From Gnetum montanum (lineage: Eukaryota > Streptophyta > Gnetopsida > Gnetales > Gnetaceae): DNA of 32,610 bases. The position numbers and the translations under genes are program-made. Where the stretch lies: positions 117,872-150,481 of the forward strand of contig MNCI01020410.1 of assembly GCA_015680685.1 (NCBI GenBank), in the 5' to 3' direction. Positions 21,000-32,220 of this stretch are shown here, piece after piece. Under the pieces are notes generated by a model that saw only the letters and a program-made list of their open reading frames with translations, did no database searches and was not told the DNA's origin. How positions within the stretch are numbered: position 1 is the first letter of the stretch; every line of letters begins with the position of its first letter.

Positions 21000-21865
21000 C
21001 ACAAAAGCAACGATGCATACGTACGTATGAACCGTTACGAATGGGTTGAGGGTTTTTTGGGGGGCCGATTTAATGCTTAAGGTATTTTTGTGAAAATATT
21101 AATGTGTGCTCTGTGTCCATTATGGATAGGTTAAGGGGGTTTAACACTTAATGCATAGGTACGTATGAGCCATTATGGATCGGTGAAGGTTTTGGGGGGT
21201 TTAATACTTAATGCATTGCTAATGTGTGCTCTGCATCCACCAAAGCAATGACACATACGTAAATTTGAACCATTATGGATCGGTCAAGGTTTTGGGGGGT
21301 TTAGTACTTAATGCATATGTGTTAAAATATTAATGTGTGTTCTACATCCACAGTGACATGTACGTATGAACCATTATGAATCGATTAAGGTTTTGGGGGG
21401 TTTAATACTTAATGCATTTCTATTAAAATACTAATGTGCGCTATGCATGGGGTTTAATACTTAATGCATTTTTGTTAAAATACTAATAAACCATTATGAA
21501 TCGATTAAGGTTTTGGGGGGTTTGATACTTAATGCATTTCTGTTAAAATACTAATGTGTGCTATGTGTGCACCAACGCATACGTAAATATGAACCATTAT
21601 GGATCGGCTAAGGCTTTGGAGGGTCTAGTACTTAATGCATTTGTGTTAAAATATTAATGTGCACTGTGCGTCCACAGTGACGCATATATACGTATGAACC
21701 ATTATGGATCAATTAAGACTTTGGGGGGTTTAATATTTGATGCATTTATGTTAAAATAATAATGTGTGCTCTGCAATGACTCAAACGTAAATATGAACAA
21801 TTATGGATATGTTAAGGTTTTGGGGGTTTAATACTTAATACATTTATGTCAAAATACTAATGTGC
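21000..21865. repeat. Minisatellite, unit D
   Basis: Composite units with the same core. The leading 56-bp array is replaced by diverged units (for example around 21040-21150), so this is the most divergent tract. It ends about 170 bp before the ATG at 22039. Confidence 0.8.
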
Positions 21866-21929
21866 GCTCCTCTGACCAACTTAAATTTTAGGTAACTAAA
21901 GGCCATTGGAAATGCATGACAAATTATAA

Positions 21930-22038
21930 TATAACAGACTAGGGTGATTACTACGTATTCACTTTGGAGAGAAATCAGCGGATCTTTCCTAGGTCTGTAC
22001 ATCACGGAACTCCTCTTTAAATTCAGCCCAAAAATTCT
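21930..22038 (+). promoter_or_regulatory. Proximal promoter of the intact exon 1, unit D
   Basis: Conserved with 6241-6356: AAATTATAATATAACAG as the TATA-like site, then TCTGTACATCACGGAACTC and the leader to ATG 22039. This is the copy whose first exon has no stop. Confidence 0.35.
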
Positions 22039-22587
22039 ATGGGAGCTGCAGCTCAGACCGTTGGTGAGGAAGACCCCCTACTGATGCAACAAAAAATGAG
22101 AAGGCAATTGATTGTCGTAAAAATTGATGAGCAGACAAGGTCCAGCAGGAAGGTGGTGGCCACTTTTTGGCAAATCTGGCGATCCATGCTCTTCATCTGC
22201 TTCATTTCTGCTTTTTCGTTTGCTGCTAACGCCAATGATATTCATAATCCATCATCATTTTCATTCTTGCGTGAAGCTTCTAATGCCAATAATAATCCAT
22301 CATCATTTTCATTCTTGCGTGAAGCTTCTGACCACGATAATGTTAATAATCCATCATCATTTTCATTTTTGCATGAAGCTTCTAAAGCCAATAATATTAA
22401 TAATCCGTCATCATTTTCATTTTTGCGTTATAATCGTAAAGCTTCTGATGCCGATAATATTGATAATCCATCATCATTTTCATTTTTGCTTAATAATCGT
22501 AAAGCTTTGGTTGGCACAAGTTCGAGCAAGATCTTCAATGTTGACAGCTATGGAGCCAAAGGAGATGAAGTCACCAATGATCAAAAG
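22039..22587 (+). CDS. Polygalacturonase-like (GH28) exon 1, open copy, 3' truncated (D)
   Basis: The only unbroken exon 1 in the array, 183 codons to the GT donor at 22588. Order: MGAAAQTVGEEDPLLMQQK; a basic stretch with RSSRKVVATFWQIWR; a hydrophobic segment MLFICFISAFSFAANA (about residues 50-65); five NPSSFSFLREAS-type repeats; an LLNNRKAL linker; then FNVDSYGAKGDEVTNDQK. The usual GDGVTDD block is altered to GDEVTND, a change at conserved GH28 positions. Exon 2 is absent because the array ends in intron 1 at 22818. Read unspliced, the frame runs to 22650 (203 codons). It can therefore encode at most a membrane segment plus repeats with a stump of the enzyme, unless it splices to a distant acceptor. 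Confidence 0.75.
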
Positions 22588-24808
22588 GTACGGACTTGGC
22601 TTGGCTGGTTTTTGTTCAATGAGTTCAAAATTAGAAATGGAATGAAATGAAGATAATTCAGTTAGGGTATTGTGTTGTGTTGCATGGAGAAGATCAAGTA
22701 GCTCATCATCGGTTCTGTTACATTATTATATTATATATGTTATGGATCAATCCACTAAATTTTCTGCATTTCTAAAAGTAATTAATTGGGATTGGTTTGG
22801 ACTCAGGAAAATTTGAGCTTTTAGAAATTTTAGAAATTTGATATCGTGCGTCAAGGAAAAGAATGAGGCTAAGCGAAATACTGCAGAAACTGTAAAACAG
22901 AAACACTGTTAAACATAAAGTAATAGAAGCTCAAAGTATTGCACAACGTCTATTGTGACAAAACATTTTCGAGGACTTTTACCCCTCATCAGTGTGTTTA
23001 GGCAATGCGGCCAAGCAACCGAAGCTGCAAAGGCAAGGGAATGACCATGCGAGTACAACTGCAATGAAAAGATTATTTTCAAAGCATGGATTAAATCAAT
23101 TCATGCTTGCTTGAATAAAATAGGATATTCCTTCTGATATAAATATTGATCTAGAAAATAATAACTCATTCTCACATTAACAACTCTTCAACATGCCTTC
23201 CCTTTGAAGGTATCATTTATCAAAGAAAATAGCTAGAGTTCTAAAAAGCATGATGTTATAGTAGTCTTTAAACCCTATAATAAAATCTGTTTTTTTTTTT
23301 TTGTCTTAAAGATAAATAAAATATTCTAAATAATAGTGGTAATTATAAAATCTCTAACATTTGTTGTGAGTGTTATATTAGTCAAGCTAGTAGAACTTTC
23401 TTTGTTAAGATTCAAACATGCTTTCAAGATATACAATATAATAGATCTTCGAAATCACCTGTTGTAAAACATGTTATTAATGGTAACACTTCTTAAAATG
23501 ATAGGTGGCTAATAGATTATAGTGAAGTTCTTTAGGTAATGGTAAACTTTATAGATAGAAAAATTTAAAAAGCACTTGAAATTAGAATTCATTCTAATAA
23601 TATTAATCTTTTTTTAAATCGTGTTTAATGTAATCCTCTCTCTCTACTTTTCAAATGTTACAAAGTATATTCCATGTTTATTACTAATGATAACATAGCT
23701 CTATTACAAGGTCAGTGCCTTATGTCTAATTTGTGAATTCAATTATGCTAAAGATGAAATTATGCTACTGTTTTTGTTTGCTCAAACCTTTCATTCTCTT
23801 CTCTTCTTTTCTTCTTGTTTGTTGCCTCTTCTTTTAACTAGTTATTTGACTATAGTTTTACTTTTCCTCAAACTAGTCATTCTTTTTCCTTTTTTATTTT
23901 AACTTTTTAATTTCAAAATAAATTTTTTATCTCATAAACTAACCTTTACCCACTACATCCCACCTCAACTAGCCATTAACTATAATGCTATTTGTTCTCT
24001 CTTTAATCATGTAAAATCAATTGCAACTGATTATGAATCCAATATCATTCAAAACATCTTTAGAAGAAAAAAAAAACAAAATTCAAACTATGGATGGTAC
24101 AATAAACTTCAATGTTACAAATTATATATGATTAGGGATCTCAATACATCTGGTAAACTGTCCATAAAAAATTTATATGCCAAATAAAATATAACTTCAT
24201 TCTAAAACCTCCCATTTATATGACGCACCAGAGTAAGCTAAGATAATTTTAATACTGATCTTCATTTGCTTCGATTTTTATGGGATTCTCCAAAAAAAAA
24301 TCAGAATTACACATACAAAGTCATGTTTTGTTGAGCTATGTAGAAATTAAAGAAATATAAAAATACCATTTATTTTTTTAAAAAATCAATCTTTCATTTA
24401 TATCATCAACCTTGAAAAAGGAAAATACACGTAATTCATAGTACCTCATTAACTTTGGTGTAGATTCCATCTTTTCTGTTAGAAGGAACTTGTGACTGAA
24501 GAATTCCTCAAATGTCAATCTCTCCACTTTTAGGATTCCCAAAACATTGAAAAGAAATGACGGATTGTTAGTTTTTTCTTATGTATATCCAAAATGTAAG
24601 GAAAACGAATTAATATTGTGTTTGGCTTCAGTCATTCATACAAAATACCAACTACAACCAATAAACAGACAAGAGCAATATATCCTAAACAGAGAATTTC
24701 TAGGATACTCACGCATCACCACACAAATCATATATAAGAATGGAGATTGTACAGCTCCAATGCTTAGGTAGGAATGAATCCTAACTTTCAGAAGATTGAA
24801 AGATATGC

Positions 24809-25050
24809 CCTCGCAGGAAAGGTGTCCAATCACATCAACCGTTAATGACACCTAAAATTGGAAACAGGTGCTTTCCTTAAATTAAAAAAAGTATTTTGGA
24901 GGATAGGCAGAGACAGGTATGCCAAAGTAGTTATCAATCCTCATAGGAAAGATGGCTGATCATGTCAACCATTAATGACACCCTAAGATGGAAAGCAGGT
25001 GGTTCTCTTAAAATAGAAAAGTAGCTTGGGGAATAGACAGAAACATAAAA
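24809..25050. repeat. Diverged direct repeat, period 130 bp
   Basis: CCTCGCAGGAAAGGTG at 24809 and CCTCATAGGAAAGATG at 24939 begin two copies of about 110 bp. Both contain CATGTCAACCATTAATGACA-like and TAGGCAGAGACA-like segments. No coding content. Confidence 0.75.
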
Positions 25051-25056
25051 GATAAC

Positions 25057-25235
25057 AGCCTTGTGAGACAATGAGTCCCTTTTTGCCAAGGGATTTGAAC
25101 CCCAAATACCAAACTAGTTGTTTGCAAATACTTGGCAGAATGACTTTATATATCAACCAAACCCATTGGAATTGAACCTGTAACTTCTACCTCACAAATC
25201 ACCAAGTCTTAATTAATGAGCCAAGGAATTAAGGC
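25057..25235 (-). mobile_element. tRNA-derived SINE, minus strand
   Basis: Read on the minus strand, the element starts near 25235 with CCTTGGCTCATTAATTAAGACTTGG, an A-box-like head. A perfect B box GGTTCAATTCC follows (complement of 25168-25178). A second B-box-like GGGTTCAAATCCC occurs near 25088-25100. The A-to-B spacing of about 35-45 bp fits a tRNA gene head. A clean 3' tail and target duplications are not evident, so its borders are approximate. Confidence 0.6.
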
Positions 25236-26837
25236 CTATGCTTTACTTCTTTGCATGTGAATTAATCTTGTGTTCGTGCAACCCTCTGTTCTCCAATTTT
25301 TTTATTACTAAATATCCAAAGTTGTTGATTGTATGGTGTTTATAAGCAAACAAATTTTTAAAAAGGAGGAATTTTCTTAATCTAGACAAATCGCTTTTCA
25401 AAGCTTGAAGAAATGTGGCATTTTTTTTATTTGAAATTAAAACATTCCAAGGAGCAATTGCTTTGCTATATTAAGCATATACTGCTTTATTTTTGAATGT
25501 CAAGTACTCATACAATTTTGAGTCTCTATGTCCTTGGTCATGACTCCACTTATAAAATGGCACTTCAAAATTGTAATTCATGTCCCAAATATCAAAATCT
25601 TGACATACTTGAATTTTTGAAAAAATATAAGAACAGTATTTTTCAGTTTTTTTATTGCCCGTATGTGTGTGTGTCTTTTTTTTATTATTATTTTTTATAA
25701 TTTTTTGGAGATAATAATATGGTCAAGTAATCACTTCTGGTTGGACTCCTAAGCCGCACCATCGTTAAGGGCAAACAAAAACACTTGTCAGAGGAAATCA
25801 ATTGAATGAGAAGAACCATCAGAAAATTCATATTTGCAATTTTGATTGTCTTTAGTTATACATAATTTTATATGTATCACCTCTAAACATGGAAAACTAG
25901 CAAAAAAGTAATGCTCTTTAAAAAGTGTAACTAATAGGATTTTTATAGCATGGGCTTACTGTAATCAGCAATACAATTGCCAAGCTGCTGGGTACCATCA
26001 TTGAAAAACAGCTTGGATTTTTTGTAGTTCGCAGAAGAAAAAGCAATGTCACAAGCGCAATCTTATTATAACCACTCAAAAATTGATCATCTGGTAACAT
26101 CGTGGCATTGCATAGAAGAAGGAAAAGGCCAAAAGAAGAAAATGTTTATCTTTTAAAAACAAAATATCGATGGAAACATTTAATAGACCTTTTAAAAAAT
26201 ATATCGATGTAAACACTTAATAAACCTTAATGTGCCAAGAGCTCTAATATATGCCATACAATGATTATACAAGGTATAATAGAAATCCAAGACAGACAAA
26301 GGGGAGGACCTTTCAAATTTACGAAAACACTGGTTTAAAGCTAGGTTGTCAGTTCCCACGGATATTCTTTTGGAATTTTTATAGATTAATTGGCAGAATA
26401 GAATAAAGCACTGCCCAGAGACTATGCATTGCAAATATGTTAGTTATATGTGAATCCTCTATTATTAGAGGATAGGGAAGTCTGAATTGTTACATAAATT
26501 ATAGGAATTATGGGATTATTCAAGAAAGATAATCAATGTCAACCCCAAAAAAATTGTATTTTGTGGAACAAGAAAAGAAAATTTTGAGACATGGGGTTTG
26601 GAATGCAGCAAAGCTGTAAAAGCTGTAAAAGAGGTTAGAAGGTTTTACATGGTTTTAGATAAAGCTCTAAAAGAGGTTAGAAGGCATGTTCTATGGGATT
26701 CAAGTTTTTTAAAAAATGCTAGAGACAAATAAAGTATTGACAAAAGAAATTTCTAGTTAATGAATTCAGACCATAATTCCAGACTCAATATAAGATTCTT
26801 TAGCTAGAGGCCAGTATGTCATCATTAGAAGCTTAAG

Positions 26838-26925
26838 TAATTTGTCAATTTGCTACATATATTCAAAAAACTAAAAGATTATAATTTGTCAATTTACTAC
26901 ATATATTCAAAAAACTAAAAGATTA
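26838..26925. repeat. 44-bp tandem duplication
   Basis: AATTTGTCAATTTGCTACAT with its following ATTCAAAAAACTAAAAGATT is repeated almost exactly with a period of 44 bp. Confidence 0.85.
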
Positions 26926-27681
26926 AAAGAAAATAATGTCATTAGCAAGGAAAAGCTTTGCTTCAAAAATGGGGACTTAAAAGAAAAAGAACTAATGATT
27001 CAATAAGCTTTCATTTATTCAATTGTAAAAAGTAAGTTGCTACAAAACTTTGGAGTAATTGAGACAGAAGAAAGAAATTTTACTTGGAAACAATCAGAAG
27101 TGGCAATGTTTAAATGAATGCAAATTATTTGAATGCTACAAATTATCGGAGCGCGAATGAATTCACGACACTTAAGAATTGAAGAGACTAATGGAAGAAA
27201 ATCCCATGTAAAGGATGACCATTCAATTTTTCCAAGAGAAAAAATTGAAAATGAACGACATCTTTCCTCTGATACAGACTTTTTTTTAAAACGGTCACAA
27301 ATAGCTGCAGATAATTTGAATGCATTCTTCCAACTTTCAAATTTTTCCTTGAGATACTACATCAAACACAATTTTCAACTACTTAATTTGTACAAAATAT
27401 AAATGCTCTGCCCAATAGATCCATAAGGACTCTTAAGAGATGTACTAATAAGTTTCAATTTCAGTTCCAGTTTAAAGCTAGACTAATTTGATGATTCTAT
27501 TCGATTTATAAGTAAGGTTTTAATAAACTGTAATATTCCAATGCTGTGCCAAAATATTGCATTAGTATTATTTAAAATTACACAACTTCAAACAATAAAA
27601 ACAATGTGCTATAGAGACAGCCGTTACCATTTTGCTATATGAGGACAAGTTCTGTTTTTCAACAAGATAGAATGACCATAC

Positions 27682-27787
27682 CAAGATTTTGCCGCAGCAA
27701 CTTACAGCACAGGTCCTTGCAATAAGGATGCAGATTTACATCTGATGGAAATTTTAGCTCGTTTGATTTCAATATGTTTTCCTTCAA
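27682..27787 (-). pseudogene. ATG1 pseudogene, last recognisable exon
   Basis: Acceptor CACAG before 27787, donor GTATGG from 27681. It encodes the end of the kinase C-lobe, ELKFPSD then CKDLCCKLLRQN. A Leu codon follows where the family usually has Pro (RNP). The exon has no stop. Confidence 0.8.
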
Positions 27788-28400
27788 CTGTGAATCAAAG
27801 GAAGAAAAATCAATGGCACCATATAAACCCTGAATTCATAATGACTTGCATAATCTGGAAAAATATGAACCATTTATAGACAACCCTGTAAACATACATG
27901 CATCTGGTTACTTCCAGAAAATGGTGTCCTTCCCGTCACAAGTTGATAAAATATTGTTCCTACACTCCAAAGGTCTGCCTGAATATGATTTTAAGAGATT
28001 AACCAACACGTATGAGTTCTGTAAGATTTCCATGTAAACGAATAACATAATCATGATGCGTGCAAATGTTAATTACCTTGGCATCATACTTCTGGAACTG
28101 CATAATCTCCGGGGCCATATATAGAGGTGAGCCGCACAGAGTTTCAACTAACCCTTGGGGTTGTAGAGGTCTACAACATTGAGTTTCATGATCACAAATA
28201 CAAGTTAAATAATGAACACTTATAATGACGTTAAAATTTTTTATTAGTTACAAGTTTAAGATTTGAAGCATATCAAGAAATCCGTTGGGGTCTTAGACAT
28301 AAACCGAAGAACATGAAAAAGGTTCCAATGCATAAGCAGCAACATAATAATAGTAATTATAAGAGCAAGATATAGGAACTATAAACATATGGGGGCAATG

Positions 28401-28500
28401 TTGTTGCAGCTCAACAAGCAACTTGTTAGCTTCTTAACAAATAAGTTGTAGGTTCACGCATCATTTAAAGCATATTTCATTGGCTGTATATCCTAAGGGA
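28401..28500 (+). mobile_element. Possible SINE head inside a kinase intron
   Basis: GCAGCTCAACAAGCAACTTG, then a small hairpin (TTGTTA/TAACAA), then GTAGGTTCACGCATC at 28449-28463. This resembles the A box, anticodon arm and B box of a tRNA-derived SINE, but the B box deviates and no tail is clear. Confidence 0.3.
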
Positions 28501-29061
28501 ATTCACAATCTCGGTGGTTCATAAGATTTTACATTCTACCTCAAAAGTCAAAAAAAAATACTCAAACTACATAATAAATATTTGCATGGTGGTTCGACAA
28601 TAACACAGCGTTTGCATGTATCTTTTCCCTAACATGCTGTAGAAGACAATATCAAACTGCCAGGTTACTCAATAGTCAAATTTTTATTTTGAAAATTCGC
28701 ATACCTTGCAAAACCAAAATCTGCAATCTTTAATATTGCATTTTTATCATTTGAAGACAGCAATAGGTTCTGCAACAATATAACAAATACAATCAAAGAT
28801 GAGAAGATAAATGAAAAATGACTACAGAAACATTATGTATTTGCAATAGCGTTTTCAATATTAAATGTTGTATTAAACTTCAAATCTATTTTGGAAACAT
28901 TAATCTAGCAATTATTCAATGTTGTAAAATGTAACACAGGCCAAAAAGAATATTAAAAGTAAATAGGATTACTGAAACACAATCTAACATCATTTTTTTA
29001 ATTCAATGACTCTAGAAACTCATTGTTGCATTTATTTAACAGTATCTAGAATGCCATACTT

Positions 29062-29182
29062 TTACTGAGGCATAGCTCCCTTAGAGTATGTGGCTTGTGA
29101 TTGTACTACAAATCACAAGTTTGATTCCAAGAGGCTATGTTGAGCAAGTGCAACCTGGTGGGCACAGTTAATAAAAAAAAAC
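29062..29182 (+). mobile_element. tRNA-derived SINE inside a kinase intron
   Basis: A-box-like ATAGCTCCCTTAGAGTATG (from 29072). An anticodon-arm-like hairpin has TTGTGATT and AATCACAA as an 8-bp stem (29096-29119). A B-box-like AGTTTGATTCC follows at 29119-29129, then a GAGCAAGTGCAACCTGGTGG body and an A-rich end (29169-29181). It lies in the intron between the HRD and DFG exons of the ATG1 pseudogene. Confidence 0.55.
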
Positions 29183-30629
29183 ATCCCCAGACTATAGTGT
29201 GAGATAGATAGCTTGCCATAAAAAATAACTGTCAATTCATTTGCCTATGTTAATGGGTTAGCCCATGTTGAAATAAAGGCACCATGATGATGATCTAGAA
29301 TTCTATAGTGAATGTCAACCAAATATTCTATTTAAAAGTAAATTCACAGTTACTTAGTTCTTGACATTTAACTGATTTATATATTATGGATAAAATCATA
29401 AAGGCCAGTGAACTCTTATGTGATTGTAGCGTCCTCAGCATCCTTAAACAGAAATTGTGCAGAATAGTATTGAGAACTCCAATGTTAAGAGAGCAAAAGC
29501 TATATACTGGGCACTCAAAAAGGGGTCAAGAACAATGAGAAAATAAAATCAAAATTTAATATTTAAGAAAAAGCTTATGATTAAGAGAGAAAACAAATGA
29601 GAGATGGTTAAGAAGATTCACACATGTTTAACATAAATCAGAGGACACTCTCCCCATAAGAAGTTTCTAAGTCCAAGTAGGAAAAATTCAAAGAAATGAT
29701 AGAGAAACAAAGACAAGGAATTGAACAGCTGGAAGAAAAATCATAGAGTGCATAATTGCTAAAGATATAGACTTATACAGGGGAGAAAGACAACTCCTAA
29801 AATGAACCCTGAATAGGTATAAGATATTGCAGGCATTACAACAATGGCTTGAATACTTTATAAAGGAACTGAAAGAAAATTCTTTATTTTGATCCAAGAA
29901 ACATTTACAGAACTGTAACTTGTAAAGGATGCATGTCGAAATGGAGATTAGGCAAAGCCAACATCAGAATTGTTAACCATTCCTTCAGAATAAAAAGTAA
30001 TGCCATGGATCAAAAAGCTGAATTCCTATGAAATTTTTGGCCCTTCTTGTTTTCACATAATGCAATGTAAATTCTAAAGATTGTGTTTTTGCTTTAAAAG
30101 AACATAGAGAGTGAGTACAACTACTGGCATCAGGAGGATAAGTCCAGAGACTAATAATGAAACATTTGAAATCAAAAGTCCCTATTGTTAAATGACACCC
30201 AATTGAGAAGCAATGGACATGAAGAAAAGATCAATCCGAAAAGGGACATATAAGGAGAGTGATCGCCCAATGCTCTTTGCTTAAGCACCTTGTAACTGTC
30301 CTACCACAACTGACTGGCTTCAAGCTCATAGTTTTTAAAAAACTACAAGTTAAATTCCCATGCCATAAATTCAAATAGCACCGTATTTTCAGTTCAAAAC
30401 AAATATTCTAATATCAAGTTTGATATCATTTGTACTTAGCACAATAACAAGCTAAATTGCAGCAATACCACTGGTAAAATCAAAGGCACAAATCAATTAA
30501 CTACAGGTTTTAGAAACATGATAAACTAAATTACTGTATATTCAAACTGCATGTAATGATTTCATTTTAGAAAATTTGACAAAATTTCTACTTGCTCTGT
30601 ACATGCAAATCAAACTAGCCATCACAAAG
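29183..30629. other. Intron sequence of the kinase pseudogene
   Basis: AT-rich intron between the HRD-containing exon (ends 30630) and the DFG-containing exon (starts 28769). No other gene is seen; the minus frame 29688-29897 has no motif. Confidence 0.5.
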
Positions 30630-30925
30630 CTGTGGTTTCAGATCCCTATGGATAAGATTGTGTTCACGAAGTACTCGTAAACCAGCAGCTGGCAATATGA
30701 CCAAAAAGGAAGAGCCAAATATTCAGGAAATATGTAAATTCACATTAACAAATGACATCTGAAAAAGAAACTATAATGAACATCAGATGAACAGGTTTCT
30801 AACATACCAAGCTAGCACAGAAAGTGTCTTGCTGTAGATTCTGAAACTCTGCCATGCTAGTTGATGTATGCTGAAAGATCACCTCCAGTACAATATTCTA
30901 AAATAAGGTATATTCTTCCCGGTGC

Positions 30926-31639
30926 CTGCAGTAATTATAAACTTGCAATTTTATTTAATAGGAATTAACATTCAAAATTCTAAAATGATATATATCTAAC
31001 AATACCAAGTTAATAACTTGATTTCAAATAATCTTTCACGAAATAGAAAAACAGGTGTGTCTGAAAACGGTGTAAAATGGTTCAATAAACAACAATGGCA
31101 ACGTCACAGTAATGAGTGGTGAGAATGATGATAATAATGCTTTAGCATTTAGAGCGACCTGAGCAATGTGGTGCCACATCTTACATCACTAGGATTTGGC
31201 AGAGAGATATTTGCACATATGTAATAGCCACACGACTATCAAAGCAACTTTTTATTAGACTCAAACGTACCAAAATAATTTCAGCAAATGTAAATGAATT
31301 TTCGCGTTGCTTCCAGGTGCACCGAAAAATGTTCAAAAAACACAAACATACACACAAGAAAAAGAACCTAGAAATGGCCTTCAACTATAAACAAACTAAT
31401 CGATAATTCTTCTTCAGTTGCTACAAAATGGATCATCACAGCCTCATATGTTTTCAAAGGAGCCAACATATTACCATAAAACAGTTTTAGGGCATCGATG
31501 CATAGCCTAATGCTTTTTATCAAGAACTCTAATTCAAGAATTTTAATTAACAGAAATGAACTTCAGTTCTTAAAAAAGTATTATATTTTCTGAGCCATAC
31601 AATGCAACAGGTAAAAAACAATTCTACCTTACTGATATT
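30926..31639. other. Upstream intron or flank of the kinase pseudogene
   Basis: Only AT-rich sequence is seen. No exon for the ATP-binding lobe (GSFSVVW or VAIKEI type motifs) could be found on the minus strand. Confidence 0.45.
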
Positions 31640-32040
31640 AGAGAAGTCATTGACAAGAAAGCAGCTTATTTATGTGCCCCTATATCCCTTCATCTATGAT
31701 GTCAACTTAGCGGGGCAAGATTGGGTTCTCACTATTTTAGAAAGGAAAGGTAGATGAATCAAGATTCCACAATAAGAGAGAACCTGTCATCTATGCAATC
31801 AGGGAGTAATTGAAGATGAGCATCACATATTTCTGCAATGTCCTATTTGAGAGCATTATCACCACAAATGATAAATTACAACTAAAAGCTTAAAAGACCT
31901 ATATTTGATGTAGTACCAAGGAAACTTGGTAACTTTATTGATGAAGTGTTTGTTATGCATGCTATGTACATTTCCTCTGTCTAATAGATCATGCAGGTCT
32001 AAGGATGTAATAAAAAATTATTTCAGTTTCACAATGCATC
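31640..32040 (+). mobile_element. Decayed LINE fragment, ORF2 C-terminal end, first copy
   Basis: With frame breaks, the plus strand reads SHYF, then RTCHLCNQGVIEDEHHIFLQ followed by CPI (31779-31850). This C-x2-C...H...C cluster is typical of the zinc-binding tail after the reverse transcriptase of non-LTR retrotransposons. A later LGNFIDEVF segment (near 31927-31955) matches the usual short C-terminal tail. Stops and indels show that it is dead. It lies antisense to the kinase pseudogene. Confidence 0.65.
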
Positions 32041-32220
32041 GCACCTAGGTATAGAGCCATCATTGATTCTATCAGCAAAACCAGAAAACAAAAAAATGGA
32101 TTTGGATGGCTGTCAAAATGAGAATAAAAGAGAATAATAACGTTGCTAGCTATTTCTTAGTAAAGACTTCAGGTAAATTCAGAAAAAGTGAAATTTAACT
32201 TGGATAACAATAATTTAAGT

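Larger units (their letters stand above)
19343..22818 (+). repeat. Array unit D (truncated, about 3.5 kb)
   Basis: Fourth unit. It follows the B variant set in the SINE-like segment, has one VNTR copy and a deletion in the spacer around 20540-20570, and ends inside intron 1 of the polygalacturonase-like fragment. The last homologous bases are GAAAATTTGAGC (to 22818), after which the other units continue AACCCAC while this one reads TTTTAGAAAT. Confidence 0.9.
22819..27681. other. AT-rich flank between the array and the kinase fragment
   Basis: No recognisable gene on either strand. There is a T-run at 23291-23302, a direct repeat pair at 24809-25050, a SINE at 25057-25235, and small duplications near 26615-26690 and 26838-26925. 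I searched the minus strand for the expected continuation of the ATG1 kinase (the ERLTFEEFF region) and did not find it. Open frames at 24547-24771, 25497-25700, 25918-26100, 26192-26434 and 27133-27402 show no known motif. Confidence 0.5.
27682..30925 (-). pseudogene. ATG1-type autophagy protein kinase, broken central fragment
   Basis: Intact plant ATG1 kinases start autophagosome formation in the ATG1-ATG13 complex. Five exons are visible on the minus strand: 30925-30808 (PGRIYLILEYCTGGDLSAYI), 30688-30630 (AAGLRVLREHNLIHRDLKPQ), 28769-28705 (NLLLSS, then ILKIADFGFA), 28170-28077 ([20 protein letters not shown], then QKYDAK), and 27978-27898 (ADLWSVGTIFYQLVTGRTPF), with a further part at 27787-27682 (LKENILKSNELKFPSD, then CKDLCCKLLR). 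HRD, DFG and APE are present, and exon phases join correctly.

Lesions are TAG at 30859-30857 after SAYIN, TAG at 30814-30812 where the family has Gln (QL), and CT in place of the GT donor after LKPQ (30629-30628). Introns are retained, so it is not a processed copy. The glycine-loop/Lys exon is not found up to 32610, and no C-terminal exons are found. It could be a duplicated pseudogene or a gene that died in place. Confidence 0.9.

Noticed and set aside
27133-27402. 89-codon plus-strand frame near the kinase fragment, considered as a further ATG1 exon or separate gene
   Set aside because: No similarity to the expected kinase continuation on the minus strand and no known motif on the plus strand.
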